From: DATKGX01 sp035510555
Lineage (GTDB): Bacteria > Patescibacteriota > Microgenomatia > Levybacterales > UBA12049
Assembly: GCA_035510555.1 (NCBI GenBank)
Contig: DATKGX010000006.1
Coordinates: forward strand, 1 to 12,493
Reading direction: 5' to 3'
Length of the DNA: 12,493 nucleotides
Part shown: one piece after another, positions 1 through 5,805 of the stretch
Layout of the letters: the number at the start of each line of letters is the position of its first letter
Numbering within the stretch: position 1 is the first letter of the stretch
Notes under the pieces: model-generated
Databases searched by the model: none
Told to the model about the DNA's origin: nothing
What the model saw: the letters and a program-made list of their open reading frames with translations, nothing else
Translations under genes and position numbers: made by a program

Positions 1-99
1 AGCGTTAAACCAAGATGTGCAAAATGTAAACTCATCAAAAGACGAGGAGTTTTACGCATAGTTTGTGAAAATCCAAGGCACAAGCAAAGACAAGGCTAA
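1..99 (+). CDS. rpmJ: 50S ribosomal protein L36 (5' truncated)
   Basis: The frame is open from the first base and ends with TAA at 97-99, giving the last 32 residues of L36; only about five N-terminal residues should lie outside the window. The zinc-ribbon ligands are visible as C6, C9, C22 and H27 of the visible part (C-x2-C-x12-C-x4-H), so this is the zinc-binding form. The C-terminus ends RHKQRQG, as is usual. L36 is a small protein of the large ribosomal subunit that bridges 23S rRNA helices. It sits 3 nt upstream of rpsM, the usual place for rpmJ in the spc/alpha ribosomal cluster. Confidence 0.95.
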   Translation, partial: SVKPRCAKCKLIKRRGVLRIVCENPRHKQRQG

Positions 100-102
100 C
101 TT

Positions 103-498
103 ATGAGAATTTCAGGCATTAATTTACCGGACGAAAAAAGAGCAGACATCGGCTTATCCTATCTTTTTGGAGTAGGCCGAAAAAATGTGGTCGGAATCTT
201 AAAAAAAGCGGAAATTGATCCGGCCAAGAGATTAAAAACCCTGACCGAGGAAGAGCAAAGAAAGCTACAAAAAGTGCTAGAAGAATATAAAACCGAAGGA
301 GATTTAAGAGTCGAAATTCAAGGTAATATCAAAAGACTAAGGGAGATCGGTTCTTACCGAGGAGTAAGACACAGTAAAAACTTACCCGTTCGCGGGCAGC
401 GAACCAAATCAAACGCCAGAACTAAAAGAGGCAAGAGAGTCACAATTGGCGCGATTAAGAAAGAAGCAGCAGTGAAAATGGGTTTAGTCACTGAATAG
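103..498 (+). CDS. rpsM: 30S ribosomal protein S13
   Basis: S13 sits in the head of the small subunit, contacts 16S rRNA and the P-site tRNA, and forms intersubunit bridges. The 131-residue product starts MRISGINLP, matches S13 along its length and has the family signature at residues 86-107 (RGVRH, then LPVRGQRTKSNART). The N-terminal helix-two-turns-helix part (GVGRKN, 23-28) is present. It is slightly longer than the common 121-126 residues because of the C-terminal tail. The start is 3 nt after the rpmJ stop with a weak AAGG upstream, so translation is probably coupled. The next gene, rpsK, starts 1 nt after the stop. Confidence 0.97.
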   Translation: MRISGINLPDEKRADIGLSYLFGVGRKNVVGILKKAEIDPAKRLKTLTEEEQRKLQKVLEEYKTEGDLRVEIQGNIKRLREIGSYRGVRHSKNLPVRGQRTKSNARTKRGKRVTIGAIKKEAAVKMGLVTE

Positions 499-499
499 T

Positions 500-910
500 A
501 TGGCAGAAGAAATCAAAAAAACAAAAGCAGTCAAAGTAAAAGCGAAAAAATCAACGCTTAAGGTAACCGAGAGCGGAAAAGTGTTTATTTTAGCCACTTT
601 TAATAATACGCTGGTAACAATTACCAACGAAAAGGGTGAAACAGTGGCTTGGAGCAGCGCCGGTGCATCCGGTTTTAAGGGAGCCAGAAAATCAACTCCG
701 TTTGCCGCCACCACAGCCATGGAAAATGCCGCCAAAAAAGCCTTGGCAAAAGGCGTTAGAAGTGTTGAAGTTTATGTTAAAGGTCCGGGAGCCGGCAGAG
801 ACGCGGCACTAAGAGCGATCAAATCCGCCGGATTGTCAATTTCTTTAATCGCCGACATTACGCCAATTCCACATAACGGCCCAAGGGCCGAGAAAAAGAG
901 GAGAATATAA
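500..910 (+). CDS. rpsK: 30S ribosomal protein S11
   Basis: S11 is a platform protein of the small subunit near the mRNA exit, next to the Shine-Dalgarno helix. The 136-residue product has a Lys-rich N-terminal tail (residues 1-24) and then the S11 fold, with TFNNTLVTITNEKGE and later GPGAGRDAALRAI, both strong family signatures. The end reads TPIPHNGPRAEKKRRI. Most bacteria have HNGCRPPKRRRV here, so the Cys-Arg-Pro step is altered. There is 1 nt between the rpsM stop and this ATG, and no SD is visible, which suggests translational coupling. The stop overlaps the rpsD start by one base (TAATG). Confidence 0.97.
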   Translation: MAEEIKKTKAVKVKAKKSTLKVTESGKVFILATFNNTLVTITNEKGETVAWSSAGASGFKGARKSTPFAATTAMENAAKKALAKGVRSVEVYVKGPGAGRDAALRAIKSAGLSISLIADITPIPHNGPRAEKKRRI

Positions 911-1512
911 TGGGAAGATATACCGGACCAAAACATCGACTGGCCAGAAAAGAAGGAGTTAATCTTTTAGATAAAACTTCGCAAACCTTAATGCGCAGAT
1001 TAGCTACTCCGCCGGGCATGCACGGCAAAAAACGCAAGAAAAGACTGTCTGAATATGGGCTTCAACTTCGGGAAAAACAAAAAGCCAAAACAACGTACGG
1101 CTTAATGGAAAAGCAGTTCAAAAACTTAGTCCAAAAAGTACAGGTTAAAAGAGGCGACACCAAAGAATTAATTGTTTCTACTCTGGAAACAAGACTGGAC
1201 AATTTAGTTTACAGATTAGGCTTTGCCAAAACCAGATTCATGAGTCGGCAATTGGTTTCCCACGGCCACGTTTTGGTTAACGGCAAAAGATTAAATATTC
1301 CGTCTTACGCGGTTAAAGTTGACGATGTAATTTCGCTTTCACCGAAAATTCAAAATAATAAAGTGGTTTTGGAAACAAACCAGGAAAAAGAAATCATTTT
1401 ACCCTTTCTTAATAAAAAAGGACTTTCCGGAAAGCTTGTCAGGATGCCCAAAACGGAAGATTTACAAGTTCCGTTCGACTTGCAATTGATTATTGAATAT
1501 TACTCCAGGTAA
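910..1512 (+). CDS. rpsD: 30S ribosomal protein S4
   Basis: S4 is a primary 16S rRNA binder that nucleates small-subunit assembly; in some bacteria it also represses its own operon. The 200-residue product has the N-terminal S4 region (starting MGRYTGPKHRLARKEG) and the S4 RNA-binding domain at about 92-145 (LETRLDNLVYRLGFA, then SRQLVSHGHVLVNGK). It contains no cysteine, so it is the zinc-free type. AGGAG at 899-903, inside rpsK, lies 6 nt before the ATG and is one of the few clear SD sites in this cluster. The 3' end of the gene carries a likely promoter for rpoA. Confidence 0.97.
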   Translation: MGRYTGPKHRLARKEGVNLLDKTSQTLMRRLATPPGMHGKKRKKRLSEYGLQLREKQKAKTTYGLMEKQFKNLVQKVQVKRGDTKELIVSTLETRLDNLVYRLGFAKTRFMSRQLVSHGHVLVNGKRLNIPSYAVKVDDVISLSPKIQNNKVVLETNQEKEIILPFLNKKGLSGKLVRMPKTEDLQVPFDLQLIIEYYSR

Positions 1513-1521
1513 TGGTAGAAT
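1493..1521 (+). promoter_or_regulatory. predicted rpoA promoter (leaderless)
   Basis: TTGAAT at 1493-1498, a 17-nt spacer, then TAGAAT at 1516-1521, preceded by TGG (extended -10). The -10 box ends 8 nt before the rpoA ATG, so transcription would start at or within a base or two of the start codon. No SD precedes rpoA. The site lies across the 3' end of rpsD. This is a pattern match only. Confidence 0.5.
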
Positions 1522-1529
1522 AATAAACT

Positions 1530-2453
1530 ATGGTTGAGCCAACCTTTAAAATTAAAGAAGAAAAAGTCACCGAGGAATACGGCGAGTTCGTCATTGAACC
1601 GTTGGAGCCGGGATATGGTCATACTTTGGGAAACGCTTTGCGCAGAGTTTTGCTCGCTTCTATTTCCGGAGCAGCTATCACTTCCGTCAAAATTTCCGGA
1701 GCCAAGCACAAATTTTCCACCGTTCCGGGTCTTAAGGAAAACTTGGTTGATTTTCTCTTAAACGTTAAAGGTCTTAACTTAAGACTTTTAGACACCAAAA
1801 ACGAAGCCACAGTTAGACTTTCGGTTAAAGGCGAAAAAGAAATTACCGCTAAAGATTTAGAGCTTCCGGAAGACGTCGAAGTAGTTAATAAAGACCATTA
1901 TTTAGGTTTTTTAAGCGACAAAAAAGGCAAATTAGATGTCGAGTTCACGGTTGAAAGAGGCATGGGCTATTCTTTGTCGGAAGAAAGACGCACTTCGGCT
2001 TTGGGCGTAATTCCCACCGACGCCATTTTTACCCCAATCAGAAGAGTTAACTACGAAGTTTCGGCGACCCGTGTCGGAAGACAAACCAACTTAGATAAAC
2101 TCACGCTGCAAATCTGGACCAACGGCGTAATTAAGCCAAGAGAAGCTTTGGATGAGTCGGCCAGAATTTTAACCACTTGTTTCCATCAAGTTTATGAACC
2201 AAAGAGTTCGGTCGCCGCGGAAGCGGTGGTTGCGCACGCCGGAGTTTCCGAAGGCGTTTTAAGAATGACAGTTGACGAGCTTGATTTGCCGACCAGAATT
2301 TATAACAGCTTAAGAAATGGCGGAATCGAAACCATCGGACAGCTTTTGGATACCCCCAGAAAAGAATTAATCGGTATGCGCAACATGGGCGGAAAATCAA
2401 TTGGAGTCATTGAAGAAAAGTTAAAAGAAAAAGGCATTAGCCTGCAAGTCTAA
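1530..2453 (+). CDS. rpoA: RNA polymerase subunit alpha
   Basis: Alpha dimerises to nucleate RNA polymerase assembly; its C-terminal domain reads UP elements and contacts activators. The 307-residue product has the N-terminal assembly domain (about 1-225), with PGYGHTLGNALRRVLLASI at 28-46 as the clearest signature. A linker and the helix-hairpin-helix C-terminal domain follow (about 246-307: LDLPTRIYNSLRNGG, then GMRNMGGKSIGVIEEKL). The TRIYN stretch keeps an Arg and an Asn in the places of E. coli R265 and N268, which bind DNA, so UP-element recognition is plausible. Length is normal. It follows rpsD by 17 nt and seems to have its own promoter. A strong terminator-like hairpin lies just after the stop. 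Confidence 0.98.
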   Translation: MVEPTFKIKEEKVTEEYGEFVIEPLEPGYGHTLGNALRRVLLASISGAAITSVKISGAKHKFSTVPGLKENLVDFLLNVKGLNLRLLDTKNEATVRLSVKGEKEITAKDLELPEDVEVVNKDHYLGFLSDKKGKLDVEFTVERGMGYSLSEERRTSALGVIPTDAIFTPIRRVNYEVSATRVGRQTNLDKLTLQIWTNGVIKPREALDESARILTTCFHQVYEPKSSVAAEAVVAHAGVSEGVLRMTVDELDLPTRIYNSLRNGGIETIGQLLDTPRKELIGMRNMGGKSIGVIEEKLKEKGISLQV

Positions 2454-2458
2454 ATCTC

Positions 2459-2517
2459 AAATCTTAGATCTCAAAGTAAGAAGCTAAAAATTGTTTGAGG
2501 TTTAAGATTTTTTTATT
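2459..2517 (+). terminator. intrinsic terminator after rpoA
   Basis: The left arm 2459-2475 and right arm 2494-2510 pair over all 17 positions as RNA, two of them G-U wobbles. An 18-nt loop separates them and a T-rich run (TTTTATTGTT) follows from 2511. In the opposite orientation the two wobbles would become A-C mismatches, so the hairpin favours plus-strand RNA. It lies in the 102-nt gap between rpoA and rplQ and would end or weaken transcription there. Confidence 0.75.
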
Positions 2518-2555
2518 GTTGAGCCAGGCGAAATACTGAGCTAAGTCGAACGTAT

Positions 2556-3080
2556 ATGAAGAAAAATGTATTCGGCAGAAAATTAAGTCGGGACAAAAAC
2601 GAAAGACACGCGCTTTTTACAAGCCTGATGTCGGCTTTGGTAATGAAGGAAAGAATTATTACCACCGAAGCTAAAGCCAAAGCGATTAGGGCCGACGTGG
2701 AAAAATTGGTCACCAAAGCCAAAGAGGGCAGTAACGCCGCCAAATTAATCTTAAAAAAGGGTTTATCGCAAGCGGCTTTTGATAAAATTCTTAACGAAAT
2801 CGCGCCAAGATTTGCCAACAAGCAGGGCGGATATGTGAGGTTAATTAAATCAGGCAGAAGATTTGGTGATGACGCGCCGACAGTCGTGATGGAATGGACG
2901 GAAGTGGCATCAGCAATTGTTCCAGCTCAAGCAGTTAAGGTCAAACCCTCCACCTCCACCCACTCCGCTGAAGCTTCGAGGGTCAAGAAGGCTTCGGAAG
3001 GGCAAGGAAAGTCAAAAGCAAAGAGGGTAGTTAGAAAAGTTGCGCCAAAAAAGAAAGTAGCTGCCAAAAAATCTAAATAA
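2556..3080 (+). CDS. rplQ: 50S ribosomal protein L17 with basic C-terminal extension
   Basis: L17 sits near the peptide exit tunnel of the large subunit. Residues 1 to about 118 form the normal L17 core (starting MKKNVFGRKLSRDKNERHAL; KERIITTEAKAKA at 31-43; GGYVRLIKSGRRFGDDAP at 91-108). Most bacterial L17 proteins end near 115-130 residues; this one runs to 174. The extra tail is rich in Lys, Ala and Ser and ends APKKKVAAKKSK, like a histone-H1-type or disordered RNA-binding tail. Residues 139-151 of the tail are encoded by a tandem DNA repeat. There is no SD. The gene follows a terminator-like hairpin, so a separate promoter or readthrough is needed. rplM starts 1 nt after the stop. Confidence 0.95.
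   Translation: MKKNVFGRKLSRDKNERHALFTSLMSALVMKERIITTEAKAKAIRADVEKLVTKAKEGSNAAKLILKKGLSQAAFDKILNEIAPRFANKQGGYVRLIKSGRRFGDDAPTVVMEWTEVASAIVPAQAVKVKPSTSTHSAEASRVKKASEGQGKSKAKRVVRKVAPKKKVAAKKSK
2970..3006 (+). repeat. tandem GAAG-CTTCG repeat inside rplQ
   Basis: Two adjacent near-copies, GAAGCTTCGAGGGTCAAG (2970-2987) and AAGGCTTCGGAAGGGCAAG (2988-3006), differ by a few bases. The stretch just upstream (2946-2969) is a low-complexity C-rich tract (CCTCCACCTCCACCCACTCC). Both lie inside the coding sequence of the L17 tail and are compositionally unlike the rest of the gene, which suggests an acquired intergenic-type repeat that stayed in frame. Confidence 0.55.
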
Positions 3081-3081
3081 T

Positions 3082-3519
3082 ATGTTAAAACTAACTAAAG
3101 CAACCAAAATCAGCGAAATCAAAAGAGAATGGCACTTAATCGACATTAAAGGTGAGACTTTAGGTCGGGTTGCATCCAGAATCGCCCAGCTTTTAATGGG
3201 CAAAAGCAAAAGCAATTTTGTGCGAAATCTTGACTGCGGAGATTATGTCGTCGTCATCAATGCCAAAGACGTTATTACTACCGGTAATAAAGAAAAGCAA
3301 AAAGAATATTACCGACACTCGGGTTACCCGGGCGGATTTAGACGAGAAACGCTGGAAAAATTAAGAATCAGAAAGCCGACGGAAGTAATTAGACGCGCGG
3401 TCGCCGGAATGGTGCCGCAAAATAGACTTAAAGCGTCAATGCTAAAAAGACTTTACGTTTTTCCAACAGAAGTGCATACTTATGGTGACAAATTCAAAGT
3501 TCAGGCAGAAGCTAAATAA
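3082..3519 (+). CDS. rplM: 50S ribosomal protein L13
   Basis: L13 is an early-assembly protein of the large subunit. The 145-residue product has the expected length and motifs: REWHLIDIKGETLGRVASRIA near the N-terminus, the YRHSGYPGG segment near the middle, and NRLKASMLKRLYVFPTEVHTY near the end. The ATG follows the rplQ stop by 1 nt without an SD, so translational coupling is likely. rplM and rpsI form a conserved pair in bacteria, and here they directly extend the alpha-operon genes, as in many Gram-positive genomes. Confidence 0.97.
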   Translation: MLKLTKATKISEIKREWHLIDIKGETLGRVASRIAQLLMGKSKSNFVRNLDCGDYVVVINAKDVITTGNKEKQKEYYRHSGYPGGFRRETLEKLRIRKPTEVIRRAVAGMVPQNRLKASMLKRLYVFPTEVHTYGDKFKVQAEAK

Positions 3520-3521
3520 CT

Positions 3522-3956
3522 ATGGCAGAGAATAAAAATTACAAATCATTTACCGGCAGAAGAAAAGAAGCAGTCGCAAGACTTAGGCTTTATGTTACAG
3601 GTTTACCAACGCTTGTTGATACCGAAGTTAAAAAAGGCGACATTATTATCAATGGTAAAAAAGCGGAAACGTATTTTGGCGGATTAGTTGCTAAAGCCAC
3701 TTATGAAGAGCCGTTTAAAATCACCAACCTCTTGGGAAAATATACTCTAGTGGTTAAGGTGACGGGCGGCGGAACAAAAAGTCAGCTGGAAGCTTTTATC
3801 CACGCCGTTTCCAAAGGACTTTCTTCGCTGGATGAAAAAAGCAAACACATTTTAAAGAAAAAAGGCTTTTTAACCCGTGATGCAAGAGTAAGAGAGCGAA
3901 GAAAAGTAGGAATGGGCGGAAAAGCCAGACGCAAGAGACAATCTCCAAAGAGGTAA
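3522..3956 (+). CDS. rpsI: 30S ribosomal protein S9
   Basis: S9 lies in the head of the small subunit; its C-terminal tail reaches the P site and contacts the tRNA anticodon stem-loop. The 144-residue product shows the S9 signatures: FTGRRKEAVARLRL near the N-terminus, VTGGGTKSQLEAFIHAVSKGL in the middle, and the basic end LTRDARVRERRKVGMGGKARR. The last residues are RQSPKR, where most bacteria have QFSKR; the terminal Arg that touches tRNA is kept. The gene starts 2 nt after rplM and has no SD. Confidence 0.97.
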   Translation: MAENKNYKSFTGRRKEAVARLRLYVTGLPTLVDTEVKKGDIIINGKKAETYFGGLVAKATYEEPFKITNLLGKYTLVVKVTGGGTKSQLEAFIHAVSKGLSSLDEKSKHILKKKGFLTRDARVRERRKVGMGGKARRKRQSPKR

Positions 3957-3963
3957 AACTACT

Positions 3964-4227
3964 ATGGTAAACGTTGAAATAAATCCTGCAGTTGCCCACA
4001 TAATCATAGAGCCCGTAAAAGGTTTAATATACAGTTTTGGGCCGGATGGCAGCGTACTAGTTGCAGGTAGAGAACATAGGTATTTCTCGCAAACTACACA
4101 AAGATCTGCAAGGGAAATAGGTTTCGTTGAAGACGTGCCATTTAAAGACAGAGTAGCTCGATCTAAAAAAGAAACAAGAGCTGCGGTAAATACGATTTTC
4201 GACACTCTCCTTAGCCCCGCCGTCTAG
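3964..4227 (+). CDS. hypothetical protein, 87 aa, end of ribosomal operon
   Basis: I do not recognise this product. The ORF begins 7 nt after the rpsI stop on the same strand and fills the space up to the convergent gene, so it is probably read from the ribosomal operon. It has no signal peptide or membrane segment. The first 35 residues alternate hydrophobic and polar residues and look like beta strands (HIIIEPVKGLIYSFGPDGSVLVAG); the rest is charged and helical (about 40-87). No SD is visible. It uses ATA isoleucine codons three times, which the ribosomal protein genes around it largely avoid, so its origin or expression level may differ. It could also be a spurious frame. Confidence 0.5.
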   Translation: MVNVEINPAVAHIIIEPVKGLIYSFGPDGSVLVAGREHRYFSQTTQRSAREIGFVEDVPFKDRVARSKKETRAAVNTIFDTLLSPAV

Positions 4228-4274
4228 TCTCCGCCACCCCCGCCTAATAATCTCCTCGGCAGCTTGATACAGCC

Positions 4275-4832
4275 TCAAGATTTATTTCCAGTAGTGCGTT
4301 GGGATTCTAATTTATCAGCCGCTTCTAGGAAAAACCCTCTATCTTCAAGACTAATTCCTTCAACAGCTTTTTTAAACGATTCTACTTCTTCTGAGGTTGG
4401 TCCTATTAATATATCTTTATGTTTTATATTAAACCAAATGCGAAACGCACTCATAATTCCTGTAATTTCTGAGGTTAGTTCTTGATACATATTAATGCTA
4501 TCCCAAATATTAAATTCACTAGATTCAGGATTGAATGCTAATAGCTTATCGGGATCATTATTTGCATGTTTAAAAAAGTTATAAGGCTCATTAAGCTTCT
4601 TCTGCACGTATTCTAGTTTTTCAGGTTTAATATATTTTCCCATTTCAGATTTCATAGAGGTTATATGTGATGATTTTCCAATTCCAGATAATATTTCTTC
4701 TGCTGCACAAACAGATAAATGAATTATTACAAAATCACCATGGTTAAAGAAAAGCTTGATTGCATGCTCAAGTTCTCTTTTTGCAACGTCGAGCTTCGAG
4801 AGGTTAATAAATTTTTTATTTGTCTCTGTCAT
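4275..4832 (-). CDS. hypothetical helical protein with NFFKHA motif
   Basis: The product is about 185 residues, mostly helical, with no signal peptide or membrane segment. It resembles, from memory, an uncharacterised family found sporadically across bacteria with an N-terminal KLDVAKRELEHAIKLFF helix and a central LNEPYNFFKHANNDPDKLLAFNP stretch. The arrangement is somewhat HEPN-like, but no clear catalytic RxxxxH pair is seen and I assign no function. Three in-frame ATGs exist (4856, 4841, 4832). I chose 4832 because TATAAT at 4840-4845 on this strand overlaps the second ATG, and the third lies 7 nt beyond it, matching the leaderless layout elsewhere in the window. It diverges from the hydrolase gene, and its patchy distribution and position suggest an accessory gene. 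Confidence 0.8.
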   Translation of the reverse strand: MTETNKKFINLSKLDVAKRELEHAIKLFFNHGDFVIIHLSVCAAEEILSGIGKSSHITSMKSEMGKYIKPEKLEYVQKKLNEPYNFFKHANNDPDKLLAFNPESSEFNIWDSINMYQELTSEITGIMSAFRIWFNIKHKDILIGPTSEEVESFKKAVEGISLEDRGFFLEAADKLESQRTTGNKS

Positions 4833-4839
4833 TGTTGCC

Positions 4840-4845
4840 ATTATA
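4840..4845 (-). promoter_or_regulatory. -10 box of minus-strand hypothetical gene
   Basis: TATAAT reads on the minus strand with 7 nt between it and the ATG at 4832. No good -35 is visible at 17 nt. The geometry predicts a leaderless mRNA and argues against the two upstream ATGs as the start. Confidence 0.45.
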
Positions 4846-4880
4846 CTACTTACCATAATATTATTTTTGGATTTCCCCTG

Positions 4881-4889
4881 TGGTATAAT
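4881..4889 (+). promoter_or_regulatory. extended -10 of hydrolase gene
   Basis: TGG directly precedes TATAAT (4884-4889), an extended -10 that can work with a poor -35. The GTG start follows 8 nt later with no SD, so the mRNA is probably leaderless. The start point is about 50 nt from the divergent minus-strand promoter. Confidence 0.5.
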
Positions 4890-4897
4890 TTTGGTAA

Positions 4898-5458
4898 GTG
4901 AAAAATGTATTTATATTTCATGGAACTGAAGGATATCCTGAGGAAAATTGGTTTCCGTGGATGAAACAAAAGTTGGAAGAAAAAGGCTGCCGGGTTTTTG
5001 TTCCGCAATTTCCAACTCCTCCAGTCGTTCCGGCAAAGATAAGCGAATGGTTTGATGTCCTCAAAAATTACGAGCAATACATCGATGAAGACGCAATCCT
5101 TATCGGTCATAGTTTAGGCGGATTGTTTGTATTGCGGATATTGGAAAAATTAGATCATCCGGTTAGAGCTGCATTTTTTGTTGGGGCACCTGTAGGCGTT
5201 AAACCGATTTTAAACTGGGATAGAGATAGTGCTTTTTGCGGATTTAATTTTGATTGGGGTTCAATAGAGAATAAAGCAAAACACTTTGTGGTTTTTCAGT
5301 CCGATACAGATCCTTATGTTTCTTTAGGAAATGGGGAAGAATTGGCGAAGAAATTAAATGTAAAATTAAATTTTGTTCCAAACGCAGGCCATTTTAATGC
5401 AAAAGCCGGCTATCTAAAATTCGAAAAACTTCTGGACGAAGTCAATAAAATACTTTAG
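4898..5458 (+). CDS. RBBP9/YdeN-family serine hydrolase
   Basis: This is a small single-domain alpha/beta hydrolase of 186 residues, the usual length for the RBBP9/YdeN family. The visible catalytic triad is S72 in GHSLGG, D138 in SDTDPYV and H165 in NAGHFN; spacing matches the family closely. The N-terminus VFIFHGTEG supplies the oxyanion-hole loop, and the FPTPP segment (38-42) is also typical. There is no signal peptide, so it is cytoplasmic. Substrates in this family are poorly known (ester or amide hydrolysis), so none is assigned. The GTG start is favoured by the -10 box 8 nt upstream and by the conserved N-terminus. It ends 2 nt before the 3' end of the convergent tRNA gene. Confidence 0.9.
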   Translation: MKNVFIFHGTEGYPEENWFPWMKQKLEEKGCRVFVPQFPTPPVVPAKISEWFDVLKNYEQYIDEDAILIGHSLGGLFVLRILEKLDHPVRAAFFVGAPVGVKPILNWDRDSAFCGFNFDWGSIENKAKHFVVFQSDTDPYVSLGNGEELAKKLNVKLNFVPNAGHFNAKAGYLKFEKLLDEVNKIL

Positions 5459-5460
5459 TG

Positions 5461-5531
5461 TCGGGGTGCTGAGAATTGAACTCAGTCCACACGCACCCCA
5501 TGCGCGCATTCTACCGGTAAACTACACCCCG
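5461..5531 (-). tRNA. tRNA-Pro (anticodon GGG)
   Basis: The minus strand folds into a complete 71-nt cloverleaf: acceptor CGGGGTG/CACCCCG, D arm GTTT/GAAT with a GG-containing loop, anticodon stem CGCGC/GCGTG with loop ATGGGGT (anticodon GGG, reading CCC and CCU), a 4-nt variable loop, and T arm CTGAG/CTCAG with loop TTCAATT. The C1-G72 pair and A73 are the known proline identity elements in bacteria. The 3' CCA is not encoded (CAC follows A73), so it must be added by a nucleotidyltransferase. No other tRNA is near. Confidence 0.93.
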
Positions 5532-5660
5532 TCGTCGAAGCTCAATTTCGCGTCTTCATCCTTCGGATTTTGACTGTCATTGGCTTCTCCTCTTAAAATT
5601 GCTCCGCAATTTTGAAATTCGCTAAGAAATTAATCAGCGATTTCGCGTTGTCGAATCTTG
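5532..5660 (-). other. structured spacer upstream of tRNA-Pro
   Basis: No gene is evident. Two neighbouring hairpins are visible: 8-bp arms AAAATTGC and GCAATTTT at 5595-5613 with a 3-nt loop, and a 9-bp stem with one bulged base across 5614-5645 (GAAATTCGCT with AGCGATTTC). Neither is followed by a T-run in a direction that would make a clear terminator. If tRNA-Pro is transcribed from the -10 box near 5694-5702, this stretch is its leader of about 155 nt. ATCCTTCGG at 5558-5566 is shared with the element upstream of recA. Confidence 0.35.
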
Positions 5661-5749
5661 CAACCCAACTCTTAACTTGAAATGAGCTATTGAATTATAT
5701 CATGAAATTGATTTAATTCTCTTCAATCCAACTCCTACTTGAAATTAGG
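5661..5749. repeat. imperfect direct repeat, 63 bp apart
   Basis: A unit of about 25 bp occurs at 5661-5686 (CAACCCAACTCTTAACTTG, then AAATGAG) and at 5724-5749 (CAATCCAACTCCTACTTG, then AAATTAG). The second copy supplies the TTGAAA used as the -35 of the downstream gene. The first copy has no matching -10 at 17 bp. Origin unknown; a local duplication is the simplest reading. Confidence 0.55.
5694..5702 (-). promoter_or_regulatory. extended -10, possible tRNA-Pro promoter
   Basis: On the minus strand TGA precedes TATAAT (extended -10). A TTGAAG lies 21 nt further upstream, which is too far for a good -35. It would give a leader of about 155 nt ahead of the tRNA. Confidence 0.35.
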
Positions 5750-5767
5750 AAAGGGTAATGGTAATAT
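5739..5767 (+). promoter_or_regulatory. promoter of the three-gene envelope set
   Basis: TTGAAA at 5739-5744, a 17-nt spacer ending in TGG, then TAATAT at 5762-5767. Start would be near 5774, giving a leader of about 32 nt that holds AGGAG at 5788-5792, 13 nt before the ATG. Confidence 0.45.
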
Positions 5768-5805
5768 CAAATTGAAAATAAATTCTCAGGAGAAATTCAG
5801 TATCA

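Noticed and set aside
484..735. Minus-strand frame of 83 codons opposite rpsK
   Set aside because: It lies over a clear ribosomal protein gene and has no upstream signals; the same holds for the other frames opposite or inside known genes (for example 2131-2400, 7779-8165, 8238-8570, 9739-10020).
905..910. TATAAT just before rpsD
   Set aside because: It overlaps the ATG itself, so no start site could lie upstream of the codon at the right distance, and an SD is present for operon reading.
5461..5531. tRNA-Gly, suggested by the acceptor stem CGGGGTG
   Set aside because: The anticodon loop reads ATGGGGT with GGG at 34-36 and the C1-G72/A73 end is the proline type.
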